A DNA stretch of 64,000 bases from Candidatus Thiothrix putei (GCA_029972225.1 CP124756.1:620001-684000), one strand, 5' to 3'; numbered from the stretch's first letter, positions 1-9,933 are shown. Translations and numbers: made by a program. The notes: generated by a model not told the origin, from the sequence alone.

Positions 1-139
1 CGAGATAATAAGGCTTGATGTTTAAAGAGCGAAGAAAAGGTATGCCTTTTTCAACATATTCATTAGCCATTGAGCCGACAAAACCAACTGTCACCGTTTC
101 GCATAACTCAAACAGTTTTTTTTCTTCCCAATTTTTCAT
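1..139 (-). CDS. hsdS: Type I restriction enzyme specificity subunit HsdS, N-terminal fragment (runs off the window)
   Basis: Only the first 46 codons are visible; the gene leaves the left edge. The peptide begins MKNWEEKKLFELCETVTVG and continues to GIPFLRSLNI, which resembles the opening of an HsdS target-recognition domain (a W..K.L..L lead-in followed by a GIPFLRS..NI segment). HsdS gives the restriction-modification complex its DNA specificity. The ATG overlaps the hsdM TGA (ATGA arrangement), so the two are probably translationally coupled and in one hsdM-hsdS operon. Identification rests on this short stretch and on the neighbour. Confidence 0.72.
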   Translation of the reverse strand, partial: MKNWEEKKLFELCETVTVGFVGSMANEYVEKGIPFLRSLNIKPYYL

Positions 140-2238
140 GCGTCACCTGTTAACACTTGCAGGTTGGCGGCGATGACTTTTTCGAGTTCGCGGGCTTCGT
201 CGTTGAGTTTGGTGAACTCCTCGTTCATGGCGATGAGGTCGGCGAGGAATTCTTCTTCGGTCTTGCCGTCTTCTTCGATGACCACGCCAACGTACCGCCC
301 CGGATTCAGCGAGTAATCCTGTTCTTGCACCTCGGCAGGGGACGCGAGTTTGCACAGCCCGGTCACGTCTTCGTAACGCGCCGCCGGAAACCGTTCCTGC
401 AACCAGTGGATGTGCTGAAAGGTGCTTTCCGCGCTGCTGACTTCCTTGTGCAATTGCTCCAACGCCGCTTTGAGCTGCTTGGTTTCACGGTCAGTTCCCG
501 CCCGTTTGCCTTCCGCTTTCGCCGCCTCCGCCTTGGTTTTTTCGTGGGTGCGGATAATCTTGTCGAGCTTTTTCAAACCCGCGTGCAAGCCCACAAAGAA
601 CGGATCAAACGTCGCCCGCAACCCGTGTTGCAACGCATTCATTTCATCCAGCGCGGCATCATCGCCAGCCATGTTTTCAGTACTTTCCACATAATCCTGA
701 TACGCCTGTTCCAACGCCGCCAAGCCCTGCCATTGTGCCAGCAAATCCTGCACCGCCTGCTTGCCCTGTGCCTCCGCCAACACCGCCAACAATTGCGCAC
801 TTACGGGTTCAACCTGCTGCTGGTTTTCCGCCAACCGCGCCATACCGTCGGTGAAATAGCCATCAATCAAGCCCAGGAACTCGGCACGTTCGCCCTTGTG
901 CAGCTTGCTGATAACCGCAATGTTCTGGATTTGCGCCTCGGTAAATTCGCGGTGCGCCCGGTCAATCTGGGTAAAAATATTCCGCGCATCAATGAACAGA
1001 ATCTTGTTATCCGCCTTCGCCTTGTCAAAAAACCACAAGGTCGCAGGCAGCGTCACGGTGTAAAACATATTCGAGGGCAGCGTCAACATCGCGTAAATCA
1101 GGTTGTTATCCACCAGTTTCTGGCGCATTTCCGCCTCGGAATGCCGCGCATCACTCGCCGAATTCGCCATCACCAACGCCGCCCGCCCCTTGGCTTTCAA
1201 TGAGGTGGCGAACAGGCTGATCCACAAATAATTGGCATTCGGCACGGTTTCCTTGCCCTGATCCACCTGCTTGAGCTTGGTCTTGTTGCGCGGGATGCCG
1301 TAAGTGTTGAAACGCGGGTCATTTTCCACCGTCGCCACCGGCACATCATCGACATTGAACGGCGGATTCGCCATCACGAAATCAAACTTGCCGAAGCCGT
1401 CAAACGGGTTTTCGCTGTAACTGTTCGCCAGCCGGATGTCGCCGCGCAAGCCGTTCACCGCGAGGTTCATCTTCGCCAGCTTAACGCTATCGAGGGTCTT
1501 TTCCTGCCCGTACACAAACAACTGGTCGCCCGCATCCTGCTTGCCCGCCTTGCTCAATGCCGCCCGCCGCCGCTGCACAAAATGTTGGGACTGCACAAAC
1601 ATCCCGCCCGACCCACACGCCGGGTCATACACCGAACCATGATGCGGCTCGATGATTTCCACCATCAGCTTGACCACCGAAGTCGGGGTGAAGAACTCGC
1701 CGCCTTTTTGCCCCTCACTCAGGGCAAACTTGCCGAGGAAGAACTCGTAGATTTTGCCGAACACATCACCACTGGCATCCAGCGGAATGTTGGCAAAACT
1801 TTTCACCAGATCAAACAATACCGTGCGGCTTTCCGGGGTGCGGTTGAAGGAAAAGTATTCCTCCTTGGGCAACACGCCTTCCAGTTCCGGCTTGTATTGC
1901 TCCATCGCCTCCATCGCCAGCTTGATGGCTTTGGCAATGTCTTCCTGCCCCGGCAAGTTCAGCAAATGCGCGTAACGCGCCGATTCCGGCAGGTAAAAGC
2001 CGCATTTTTCCTGCGCAATCTCCGCCAACGATTTCTCGCGCCGCCCGCCTTGCAAACGCTGGTATTCCGCCACAATCTCGGCTTCGGCATGGCGGTATTT
2101 ATTATCGGCAAACTTGAGGAAAATCAGCCCCAGCACTGGGGTGGCGTATTCGCTGGATTTCAGCCCGGTATTGGCACGGAGATTATCGGCGGCAGACCAA
2201 AGGTCGGTTTCAAGCTGTTTGAGCTGTTCGGCATTCAT
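136..2238 (-). CDS. hsdM: Type I restriction-modification system DNA methyltransferase subunit HsdM
   Basis: This 700-residue protein is the adenine-N6 methyltransferase and modification subunit of a type I system. It starts with the helical HsdM N-terminal domain (about residues 5-150). The SAM-binding motif DPACGSGGMF lies near residues 205-214 and the catalytic NPPF near 291-294, the gamma-class motif order. GGEFFTPTSVV just before motif I is also typical of HsdM. The C-terminal part is long, with a Lys/Glu/Ala-rich segment around residues 560-610 that looks like a coiled coil and probably contacts HsdS. It is longer than the common 500-residue HsdM. The next gene downstream is hsdS; hsdR is not in view. 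Confidence 0.95.
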   Translation of the reverse strand: MNAEQLKQLETDLWSAADNLRANTGLKSSEYATPVLGLIFLKFADNKYRHAEAEIVAEYQRLQGGRREKSLAEIAQEKCGFYLPESARYAHLLNLPGQEDIAKAIKLAMEAMEQYKPELEGVLPKEEYFSFNRTPESRTVLFDLVKSFANIPLDASGDVFGKIYEFFLGKFALSEGQKGGEFFTPTSVVKLMVEIIEPHHGSVYDPACGSGGMFVQSQHFVQRRRAALSKAGKQDAGDQLFVYGQEKTLDSVKLAKMNLAVNGLRGDIRLANSYSENPFDGFGKFDFVMANPPFNVDDVPVATVENDPRFNTYGIPRNKTKLKQVDQGKETVPNANYLWISLFATSLKAKGRAALVMANSASDARHSEAEMRQKLVDNNLIYAMLTLPSNMFYTVTLPATLWFFDKAKADNKILFIDARNIFTQIDRAHREFTEAQIQNIAVISKLHKGERAEFLGLIDGYFTDGMARLAENQQQVEPVSAQLLAVLAEAQGKQAVQDLLAQWQGLAALEQAYQDYVESTENMAGDDAALDEMNALQHGLRATFDPFFVGLHAGLKKLDKIIRTHEKTKAEAAKAEGKRAGTDRETKQLKAALEQLHKEVSSAESTFQHIHWLQERFPAARYEDVTGLCKLASPAEVQEQDYSLNPGRYVGVVIEEDGKTEEEFLADLIAMNEEFTKLNDEARELEKVIAANLQVLTGDA

Positions 2239-2294
2239 GCGTGGGGCTACTTGTCTGTGTGGGAGAGCCGCGCATTATAGACCAAGCTGACTAC

Positions 2295-2873
2295 TTACCC
2301 GTAATAATCCGGCTCATTGCCAGCTTTCCATTTGATATTGCAGCCTAGCGAGGGTTTTTGATCATCGGGCGGGTACATATTGTCGAGCAAGCGATCCAGC
2401 GCATGGCGTAAGTCATTGCCGGTCACGGGTGTATCGCTGCGCGGTCGAGCATCGTCGAATTGCCCGCGATAAAACAGCTTGTGTTCGTGGTCAAACAGGA
2501 ATAAATCGGGGGTGCAAGCCGCTTGGTAGGCTTTGGCGACCGCTTGGGTTTCGTCGTACAAATAGGGGAAGGTATAGCCGTGCGTTTGCACTTCCTCGAC
2601 CATTTTTTCAGGGCTGTCGTCGGGGTAGTTGGCGACATCGTTGGCGTTAATGGCGACGACGGCAACGCCTTGTTCCTGATAATCCTTGGCTAATTGCGCA
2701 AAGACTTCGCGGATGAGGATGACATACGGGCAATGGTTGCAAATGAAAGCGACCAATAGCGGTTTGCCCGCAAAATCCTGCCGTGAGATCAAATGCCCCG
2801 TGGCGGGTTCTACTAAGGTGAAATCGGGGGCTTGTGTGCCAAGTTCTAGCATGGTGGATGGGGTGCGTGCCAT
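2295..2873 (-). CDS. Thioredoxin-fold (peroxiredoxin-like) protein
   Basis: A 192-residue cytoplasmic protein of the AhpC/TSA-like thioredoxin superfamily. The PDF segment near residue 16, the AGKPLLVAFICNHCPY strand and active-site region (C45-N-H-C48) and the internal TFPYLYDETQAVAKAY segment match a widespread family that keeps a CxxC site but lacks clear peroxidase evidence. It carries no export signal. The start is fixed by AAGGAGG placed a few bases before the ATG. It lies upstream of hsdM on the same strand, but nothing suggests a functional link. A thiol-disulfide or peroxide role is inferred from the family; the substrate is unknown. Confidence 0.85.
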   Translation of the reverse strand: MARTPSTMLELGTQAPDFTLVEPATGHLISRQDFAGKPLLVAFICNHCPYVILIREVFAQLAKDYQEQGVAVVAINANDVANYPDDSPEKMVEEVQTHGYTFPYLYDETQAVAKAYQAACTPDLFLFDHEHKLFYRGQFDDARPRSDTPVTGNDLRHALDRLLDNMYPPDDQKPSLGCNIKWKAGNEPDYYG

Positions 2874-3007
2874 AGCCGCCTCCTTAAATCTGACTGTGAT
2901 GGTAAGAACCGTTGATTATACGCAAATTGTGGGGGTGGGTGACAAATTCCCGTGTTTTCTGTTTATACTCTGCTGCACTGCAATAGTTGTGGATGGAGGA
3001 ATCAGCA

Positions 3008-3967
3008 ATGGCGGCACGTTACGAAGACTTGGGCAATGGCATTTACTGTATCGACACGGATTTGTATCGCCCGCAATTGGCGGCGTGTTATTTGGTGCGG
3101 ACAGGCGATGCGGTGGCATTCGTGGATACGGGTACTTACCACACCGTGCCATTGTTGATGGAAGTGCTGGCGGATTTGGGTTTGAGTGCTGATAACGTGC
3201 GCTATGTGATTCCTACTCATGTGCATTTGGATCATGCAGGCGGGGCAGGGGAGTTGATGGCGCGTTGCCCGAAGGCGACGCTGATCGTGCATCCGAAAGG
3301 CGCTCCGCACATGATCGACCCTTCAAAGTTACAGGCTGGTGCAACAGCAGTGTATGGCGAAGAGGGCTTTGCGAAAGATTACGGCAAGCTAGTGGCGATT
3401 CCTGCTGAACGTGTGGTCGCGGCGACCGATGGCTACGTGATGGATCTGAACGGACGTACCCTGACGTTTTACGATACGCCCGGTCACGCTAACCATCATG
3501 GCTGCATTTTCGATGCGCAAAGCCGCGCTTGCTTCACGGGTGATACCTTCGGCATTGCCTACCGCGAATTTGTCACCGCGCAGGGGGCTTGGATGTTTGC
3601 ACCCACCACACCCGTGGCTTTTTCCCCGCAAGAGTGGCAGCAGAGTCTGGATAAGTTGGCAGCCTTGCAACCGAGTGCGATGTTGCTCACCCACTACGGA
3701 CGCGTGACGGATGTGCAAGGTTTGCTGCCTAAGCTACGCGCTAGCATCGAAGCCTTGAGTAACCTAGCGTTAACCCTAAAAAATGCACCAGAAGGGCGCG
3801 TTGAGGCACTCAAAGAACAGATTTTTTTGACCTGGCTTGAAGAGATAGCTGAACACGGTGTTAACCTTCCCGAAGGGGATATTCGTGAATTATTGCGAGT
3901 CGATGCCACCCTGAATGCACAGGGGCTGGATGTGTGGTTGCAACGGCTCGCAAAAGCCAAAACCTGA
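3008..3967 (+). CDS. Metallo-beta-lactamase-fold hydrolase
   Basis: A 319-residue protein with the di-metal signature THVHLDHAGG near residue 70, a downstream GH (residue ~160, TPGHANHH), a TGDT segment and a late TH in LLTHYG. These are the ligands of a glyoxalase II/MBL-fold hydrolase. The substrate cannot be told from sequence; the layout (fold followed by an alpha-helical C-terminal extension of about 90 residues) is common in uncharacterised MBL hydrolases. The start at 3008 is preferred over an in-frame TTG at 2987 because GGAGGA at 2995-3000 sits seven bases before this ATG. No obvious operon partner. An A+T-rich stretch separates it from sat. Confidence 0.88.
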   Translation: MAARYEDLGNGIYCIDTDLYRPQLAACYLVRTGDAVAFVDTGTYHTVPLLMEVLADLGLSADNVRYVIPTHVHLDHAGGAGELMARCPKATLIVHPKGAPHMIDPSKLQAGATAVYGEEGFAKDYGKLVAIPAERVVAATDGYVMDLNGRTLTFYDTPGHANHHGCIFDAQSRACFTGDTFGIAYREFVTAQGAWMFAPTTPVAFSPQEWQQSLDKLAALQPSAMLLTHYGRVTDVQGLLPKLRASIEALSNLALTLKNAPEGRVEALKEQIFLTWLEEIAEHGVNLPEGDIRELLRVDATLNAQGLDVWLQRLAKAKT

Positions 3968-4273
3968 TGTATATTCAGGTAATTGCGAATAACCTAGTAA
4001 TAAAATCAACTAATTCAATGTAAGCATGTTGCTATATAACAATATAATTATATTCTTTAAATATAAGCATTTAGAAGCTTGTTTAATAGATTTTGCTTAT
4101 CGTATCGAAGAAACAAACCCATTGGTTTATGCACTAAAATTGTATAGAGTGTGCGTGGTTCAAAATTTCAGGCAAGTGGCTAATGAAATTTTTCTATGCT
4201 AGATAGAATTTGTGTTGGTCACTTAAAAATCTACACAAGATTTTGGCGAGTACCACACTTACGGGAGATTGGC
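3968..4273. other. A+T-rich intergenic stretch upstream of sat
   Basis: About 300 bases without a gene. It is much richer in A and T than either flanking gene and presumably holds the sat promoter. TTGGTT at 4122 and TATAGA at 4143 are only 15 bases apart, so I do not call them a promoter. The end of the stretch carries the sat ribosome-binding site (GGGAGA at 4263-4268). No repeat or RNA structure was recognised. Confidence 0.4.
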
Positions 4274-5467
4274 ATGATCAAGCCTCATGGTTCTGAGGAA
4301 CTGAATCCATTATTCGTATACGACAGTGCTGAAAACGAAGCGCTGCAAAAAGAAGCAGAAGGTCTGCCTTCCATCGTCGTTAGCTCGGCGACAGCAGCGA
4401 ATGCGGTGATGCTCGGCGGTGGCTACTTCAACCCGCTCACTGGTTACATGAACAAGGCTGATGCACTGTCAGTCGCTGCCACGATGCACACCACGTCCGG
4501 TCTGTTTTGGCCAACGCCAGTGCTGAATCTGGTTGAAGATGCTGGTAGTATCAAAGCAGGCGATCGCATCGCGCTGAGAGACCCCAATGTTAGCGGTAAT
4601 CCGGTTTTGGCGGTGATGGATGTGGAAGCTGTTGAAGCATTCACTGACGAAGAAATGGCTACCATGACCCAGCAGATTTATCGTCCTGCTGAAGGTGAAG
4701 CGCACATCGGCGCGGATACGTTCAATTCCCAAGGCAAAGTTTGCCTGTCAGGGCCGATCAAAGTCCTGAACTTCTCCTACTTCCAAAGCGAATTCCCGGA
4801 TACTTTCCGCACTGCGGTTGAAATCCGCAACGAAATTACTGAGCGTGGCTGGAACAAGGTCGTTGCTTTCCAGACCCGTAATCCCATGCACTTAGCCCAC
4901 GAAGAACTGTGCCACATGGCGATGGATCGTCTCGGCTGTGATGGCTTGGTCATCCACATGCTGCTGGGCAAGCTGAAGAAGGGCGATATTCCCGCTCCAG
5001 TACGTGATGCTGCCATCCGCAAGATGGTAGAACTGTACTTCCCCGCGAACAGCGCGATGGTAACCGGTTACGGTTTCGACATGTTGTATGCAGGGCCGAA
5101 AGAAGCGGTATTACATGCCGTGTTCCGCCAAAACATGGGTGCGACACATTTCATTATTGGTCGTGACCATGCAGGTGTTGGTGATCATTACGGTGCATTT
5201 GATGCTCAGGAAATTTTCGATAAGGAAGTGCCTAAGGATGCGCTTAAGATCGAAATCTTCCGCGCCGACCACACCGCTTACTCCAAGAAGTTGGATAAGG
5301 TTGTGATGATGTGCGAAGCACCGGATCACAAGAAGGAAGATTTTGTACTTCTTTCTGGTACCAAAGTTCGTGAAATGCTTGGTCAGGGCATTGCACCACC
5401 GAAGGAGTTTTCTCGTCCTGAAGTGGCTCAGATCCTGATCGACTATTATCAAAGTGAAAACAGCTAA
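4274..5467 (+). CDS. sat: Dissimilatory ATP sulfurylase
   Basis: A 397-residue homo-oligomeric ATP sulfurylase of the dissimilatory Sat type. In sulfur oxidisers it runs towards ATP: APS plus pyrophosphate gives ATP plus sulfate. The nucleotide-binding motif QTRNPMHLAHE (about residues 200-210) and a GRDHAGVGD segment further on match the family. No APS-kinase domain is fused. An upstream in-frame ATG at 4196 exists, but the start at 4274 has GGGAGA six bases before it and gives the normal N-terminus. aprB and aprA follow on the same strand, which supports a role in reverse (oxidative) sulfate-reduction chemistry. A short gap of about 115 bases separates sat from aprB. Confidence 0.96.
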   Translation: MIKPHGSEELNPLFVYDSAENEALQKEAEGLPSIVVSSATAANAVMLGGGYFNPLTGYMNKADALSVAATMHTTSGLFWPTPVLNLVEDAGSIKAGDRIALRDPNVSGNPVLAVMDVEAVEAFTDEEMATMTQQIYRPAEGEAHIGADTFNSQGKVCLSGPIKVLNFSYFQSEFPDTFRTAVEIRNEITERGWNKVVAFQTRNPMHLAHEELCHMAMDRLGCDGLVIHMLLGKLKKGDIPAPVRDAAIRKMVELYFPANSAMVTGYGFDMLYAGPKEAVLHAVFRQNMGATHFIIGRDHAGVGDHYGAFDAQEIFDKEVPKDALKIEIFRADHTAYSKKLDKVVMMCEAPDHKKEDFVLLSGTKVREMLGQGIAPPKEFSRPEVAQILIDYYQSENS

Positions 5468-5581
5468 GTCTGTTTAAAAGTATCTCTGGTGCAGTCTGAG
5501 CTTTGAGGAAAGGGCATAGGCTTCACCGGTTGAGTTCTGTGACCGTATGTAGCAATACAATTAATTTGAAGGAGTTACACC

Positions 5582-6052
5582 ATGCCTACGTTTGTACGTA
5601 CTGACAAATGTGATGGCTGCAAGGGCGGCGACCGCACCGCTTGCATGTACATCTGCCCGCACAACCTGATGAAGCTGGACGTTGATGGTTCTGCCACAGG
5701 TCACGCGATGAAAGCGTATAACCAAGAGCCGGATCAATGCTGGGAATGCTATTCCTGCGTTAAAATCTGCCCTTCCAACGCTATCGAAGCACGTCACTAT
5801 GCTGACGTGGTACCACTCGGTGGTTCTGTACAGCCTTTGCGCGGTCAAGACTCCATTATGTGGTCTATCAAATTCCGTAACGGCGTAATGAAGCGTTTCA
5901 AATTCCCGATCCGCACTACCCCAGAAGGCTCTATCGACTGCTACGGCGGCAAGCCTAAAGCGGATCTGGCTAACTTGGGTAAAGCACTGTTGACGCGTGA
6001 TGTCATGGGCGGCTACCGCGCTGGCAACCCTGCTGAACTGATCTGCAAGTAA
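5582..6052 (+). CDS. aprB: Adenylylsulfate reductase beta subunit (iron-sulfur)
   Basis: A 156-residue electron-transfer subunit of APS reductase. It shows two [4Fe-4S] sites: C10-x2-C13-x7-C21-x3-C25 with the insertion typical of AprB, and C53-x2-C56-x2-C59-x3-C63 (CWECYSCVKICP). Residues beyond about 110 form the tail that wraps the alpha subunit in known structures. In the oxidative direction it carries electrons from the AprA flavin to the Qmo complex. A good ribosome-binding site (GAAGGAG) precedes the ATG and aprA follows after 56 bases, so the two are co-transcribed. Confidence 0.97.
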   Translation: MPTFVRTDKCDGCKGGDRTACMYICPHNLMKLDVDGSATGHAMKAYNQEPDQCWECYSCVKICPSNAIEARHYADVVPLGGSVQPLRGQDSIMWSIKFRNGVMKRFKFPIRTTPEGSIDCYGGKPKADLANLGKALLTRDVMGGYRAGNPAELICK

Positions 6053-6108
6053 TTTGTAAATCACAATATACGCTTCATTATTAACATTTAAGCATTGAGG
6101 AAATACAA

Positions 6109-8136
6109 ATGGCAGGTACATTTGGTAATCCAGAAGTTGTCCAAGAAGAAGTGGACATCCTGATCATTGGTGGTGGTATGGCTGCGTGCGGCGCGGCGTA
6201 TGAAATCATGCCTTGGATCGGCGCAGCGAAAGAAGCAGGCGTTGACATCACCGTTAAGTTGGTTGACAAAGCAGCAATGGATCGTTCCGGCGCAGTTGCA
6301 CAAGGTTTGTCTGCAATTAACACTTACATCGGTCCAAACCAAGACCCAGCGGACTACGCTCGCATGGTCTCCAACGACCTGATGGGTATCACCCGTGACG
6401 ACTTGGCTTACGACTTAGGCCGTAACGTTGACGATTCCGTGCATTTGTTTGAAGAATGGGGTCTCCCCATCTGGAAAACTGTAAACGGCGAACGTTTCGA
6501 CGGTGCTACCTGGCCGAAAGAAGGCGGCAAGCTGTTGAAAGACGGCGGCGAGCCAGTCCGTTCCGGTAAATGGCAGATCATGATCAACGGCGAATCCTAC
6601 AAGTGGATCGTTGCTGAAGCGGCGAAAAAAGCACTGGGTTCTGACAACATTCAGGAACGTGTTTTCATCGTTAAGCTAGTCAATGATGCTAACGACAAAA
6701 ACCGCGTTGCCGGTGCTGTTGGCTTCTCTACTCGTGAAGACAAAGTATACGTTTACAAATTCAAGGCTTGCCTGCTGGTAGCCGGTGGTTGCGTAAACAT
6801 CTTCCGTCCACGTTCCGTTGGTGAAGGCCAAGGCCGTGCATGGTATCCAGTATGGAACGCAGGTTCTACCTACACCATGGCTGCTGAAGCCGGTGCAGAA
6901 CTGACCATGATGGAAAACCGTTTCGTTCCAGCACGTTTCAAAGACGGCTACGGTCCGGTTGGCGCATGGTTCTTGCTGTTCAAAGCCCAAGCTACCAACG
7001 CTTACGGCGAAGTGTATATGCAGAAGAACAAAGAACTGTTGAATGACTATCCTCCGTATGGTCAGGCAGCGGTTCCAGCATCTTGCTTGCGTAACCACTT
7101 GATGCTCAAGGAAATGAAAGAAGGTCGCGGCCCTATCTACATGGATACCGTTACCGCTTTGGGCAAACTGCGCGAAACCCTGTCTCCACGTGAAGTAAAG
7201 CACTTGGAAGCAGAAGCGTGGGAAGACTTCCTCGACATGTGTATCGGTCAGTGCGGTATCTGGGTTGGTGAAAACATCGAACCAGAAAAGAAAAACTCCG
7301 AACTGATGCCTACCGAACCGTACCTGCTGGGTTCACACTCAGGTTGCTGCGGTATTTGGGCTTCTGGTCCTGAAGACGTTGGTGCTCCGACCACTGAAGA
7401 ACATCCTGACAAGGACAAGATCCCTGCTCATCTGCCACAAGGTTGGAACTGGGGCTATCGTGGTATGACCACAGTACGCGGCCTGTTCACTGCGGGTGAC
7501 GGCGTTGGTGCTTCTGGTCACAAGTTCTCTTCCGGTTCACACACTGAAGGCCGTATGGCTGCACAGTCTATGGTTAAGTTCGTTATGGACAACAAAGACT
7601 GGACACCAACACTGGATACCCCGGTTGAAGCATTGGTTGAAGAAATCTACCGTCCAGTCCGTACTTTCCTGGAACACAAAGACTACACCACTGCGATTGA
7701 TGTAAACCCACACTACATCACGCCACGTATGTTGCAGTTCCGTCTCCAGAAAATCATGGACGAGTACGTTGCAGGTGTTGCGACTTACTACACTACCAAC
7801 GGTCACATGTTGGCAGTAGCGGAAGAAAAACTGGGTATGTTGAAAGAAGATGCGATGAAAATGCGTGCAAAAGACCTGCACGAATTGCTCCGCGCATGGG
7901 AAAACTATCACCGTATCCTGACGGCGGAAGCGCACATGAAGCACATCCAGTTCCGTCAAGAAAGCCGTTACCCTGGTTTCTACTACCGTATGGATCACAA
8001 CTATGTGGACGAAGAAAACTGGCATTGCTTCGTAAACTCTGTTTACGACAAAGAAACTAAGCAGTGGACTGTGTTCAAACGCGCTCACAAAGACTTGGTT
8101 GATAAGTCCAAGCTGTTCAAGCCTGCTGCCCACTAA
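6109..8136 (+). CDS. aprA: Adenylylsulfate reductase alpha subunit (FAD)
   Basis: A 675-residue flavoprotein of the fumarate reductase/succinate dehydrogenase flavoprotein superfamily. The dinucleotide-binding sequence IIGGGMAACGAAYE lies near residues 19-32, and the length and the sequence HSGCCGIWASG (about residues 405-415) fit AprA. It forms APS from sulfite and AMP, passing two electrons to AprB; the reverse is used by sulfate reducers. Its partner genes sat and aprB lie directly upstream, and a PPi-PFK and an adenylate kinase lie downstream. GAGGAA before the ATG is the ribosome-binding site. No membrane anchor gene (aprM) is seen here; instead qmoAB-hdrCB lies about 6 kb away. Confidence 0.97.
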   Translation: MAGTFGNPEVVQEEVDILIIGGGMAACGAAYEIMPWIGAAKEAGVDITVKLVDKAAMDRSGAVAQGLSAINTYIGPNQDPADYARMVSNDLMGITRDDLAYDLGRNVDDSVHLFEEWGLPIWKTVNGERFDGATWPKEGGKLLKDGGEPVRSGKWQIMINGESYKWIVAEAAKKALGSDNIQERVFIVKLVNDANDKNRVAGAVGFSTREDKVYVYKFKACLLVAGGCVNIFRPRSVGEGQGRAWYPVWNAGSTYTMAAEAGAELTMMENRFVPARFKDGYGPVGAWFLLFKAQATNAYGEVYMQKNKELLNDYPPYGQAAVPASCLRNHLMLKEMKEGRGPIYMDTVTALGKLRETLSPREVKHLEAEAWEDFLDMCIGQCGIWVGENIEPEKKNSELMPTEPYLLGSHSGCCGIWASGPEDVGAPTTEEHPDKDKIPAHLPQGWNWGYRGMTTVRGLFTAGDGVGASGHKFSSGSHTEGRMAAQSMVKFVMDNKDWTPTLDTPVEALVEEIYRPVRTFLEHKDYTTAIDVNPHYITPRMLQFRLQKIMDEYVAGVATYYTTNGHMLAVAEEKLGMLKEDAMKMRAKDLHELLRAWENYHRILTAEAHMKHIQFRQESRYPGFYYRMDHNYVDEENWHCFVNSVYDKETKQWTVFKRAHKDLVDKSKLFKPAAH

Positions 8137-8172
8137 TCGGGTTGCCTGACGACAGCACTAAGCCTTAGTTAA

Positions 8173-8907
<735 letters not shown>

Positions 8908-8913
8908 GCGGCT

Positions 8914-8983
8914 GTAGGGACAGACCTGCGTGTCTGTCCTTTTCATCAGCAAAAGAGGGCGCACACGTAGGTGGGCCCCTACG
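8914..8983. repeat. Dispersed palindromic repeat between adk and the SlyD-like gene
   Basis: Two diverged copies of one unit lie head to head. The first is GTAGGGACAGACCTGCGTGT from 8914. The second, read on the minus strand from 8983, is CGTAGGGGCCCACCTACGTG. Each is also a hairpin of its own. This resembles the short G+C-rich dispersed repeats seen between genes in many gammaproteobacteria. The first unit doubles as the terminator after adk. Confidence 0.6.
8918..8943 (+). terminator. Rho-independent terminator after adk
   Basis: A perfect 8-bp stem (GGACAGAC at 8918-8925 with GTCTGTCC at 8932-8939), a 6-base loop and a run of four T lie 11 bases after the adk stop codon. Confidence 0.75.
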
Positions 8984-9002
8984 AATAATATCAGGAGCAA
9001 CA

Positions 9003-9515
9003 ATGACTGCATCTCCCGAAAAAGTGGCTGCTGGCAAGGTAGTCCAGTTCACTTACCGCATCGCTGACCGTCATGGCGAGATTATGGAGCAAGTGGATTT
9101 GCCCTTGAGCATGGTATTCATGCGCCATAACCGCTTGTATGACGTGGTGGAAAAAGCCTTGGTGGGTTGCCGCGTGGGTGATGAAATATCCGTTGATGTT
9201 CCGGCGGTTGATGGCGCATGGGGCGAAGCCGATGCTGACCTGATTTTGGTGCAGGACATTGAGCATGTGCCGCCGCCTTACCGCAAAATCGGTGCGGAAG
9301 CGCAGTTCCAAGCCGAAAATGGCGAAATCAAAACCTTCCGCGTGACCGGTGTCACTGAAGAATCCGTGACTTTGGATGGCAATCACCCGTTTGCTGGGCA
9401 AACCATGACCTTCCACGTCAAAGTGATTGCGATCCGTGATGCCAGCAAGGATGAGTTATTGCACGGCATTGAATCCGGCGCACCGACCGATTTTGGCAGC
9501 ACAACCATTCACTAA
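9003..9515 (+). CDS. SlyD-like FKBP-type peptidyl-prolyl isomerase
   Basis: A 170-residue protein with the SlyD layout: an FKBP half (residues about 10-70 and 130-160) interrupted by an insert-in-flap chaperone domain. Signs are the VVQFTYRIADRHGEIME opening, LVGCRVGDEISVDVP, and the later FAGQTMTFHVKVIAIRDA, which parallels the conserved HPLAGKTL.F.V.V..VR of SlyD. It lacks the His/Cys-rich metal-binding tail of E. coli SlyD. It is probably cytoplasmic and assists folding, perhaps of the nearby iron-sulfur and flavin enzymes (inference). A second, exported FKBP gene lies at 13306-13782. Confidence 0.85.
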   Translation: MTASPEKVAAGKVVQFTYRIADRHGEIMEQVDLPLSMVFMRHNRLYDVVEKALVGCRVGDEISVDVPAVDGAWGEADADLILVQDIEHVPPPYRKIGAEAQFQAENGEIKTFRVTGVTEESVTLDGNHPFAGQTMTFHVKVIAIRDASKDELLHGIESGAPTDFGSTTIH

Positions 9516-9533
9516 CAACAGAGGCAGCATGTT

Positions 9534-9887
9534 ATGGCAGTTCCTGATCTGACCGACCTCGAAAAATCCATTACCCAGCAAAGCATTAATGAACGTTGGC
9601 GCAACGGCGGCATCGTGGCAGAGGAAGTCGAAGTCGAACTGCGGCTTTCTAAAGCAGATCGTGACGTCACCGCTTGTCCCGCCATGTATTGGGAACATAA
9701 CGGTTGCACTTTCCTCGTCGCCAAAACCGGCGAGAGCCGCTACCGTTCACAATTTTTCTATTCTGCCAAAGAACAATTCAACACCGGTATAGAGGAATAC
9801 ACCGATTTAGGCGACTGCGTTCTCTTCCTGCTGCGTTTGCAGGCAGACCACGAGAGCGAGCGCAATAAGAATTTTCCCACAGCTTGA
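9534..9887 (+). CDS. Unrecognised 117-residue protein
   Basis: I do not recognise a family. The protein is small, soluble, acidic and without signal peptide, membrane segment or metal motif. It begins MAVPDLTDLEKSITQQSINE, has a charged EEVEVELRLSKAD segment and then a stretch that looks like a small alpha/beta fold (MYWEHNGCTFLVAKTGESRY). Two cysteines (about residues 48 and 57) and one near residue 94 are not arranged as a cluster site. It follows the SlyD-like gene after 18 bases and precedes PPi-PFK by 46 bases, so it belongs to the same forward-strand group. Codon use and composition match the neighbours. Confidence 0.75.
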   Translation: MAVPDLTDLEKSITQQSINERWRNGGIVAEEVEVELRLSKADRDVTACPAMYWEHNGCTFLVAKTGESRYRSQFFYSAKEQFNTGIEEYTDLGDCVLFLLRLQADHESERNKNFPTA

Positions 9888-9933
9888 AGAATCCACACGT
9901 TAGTTTGAGAGATCGCATAGAGGAGTTTGTGTT

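Noticed and set aside
157..2280. Long plus-strand frames opposite hsdM
   Set aside because: Shadows of hsdM; no start signals and no recognisable domains.
6676..8133. Minus-strand frames opposite aprA
   Set aside because: Composition reflects the codon bias of aprA; no family resemblance.
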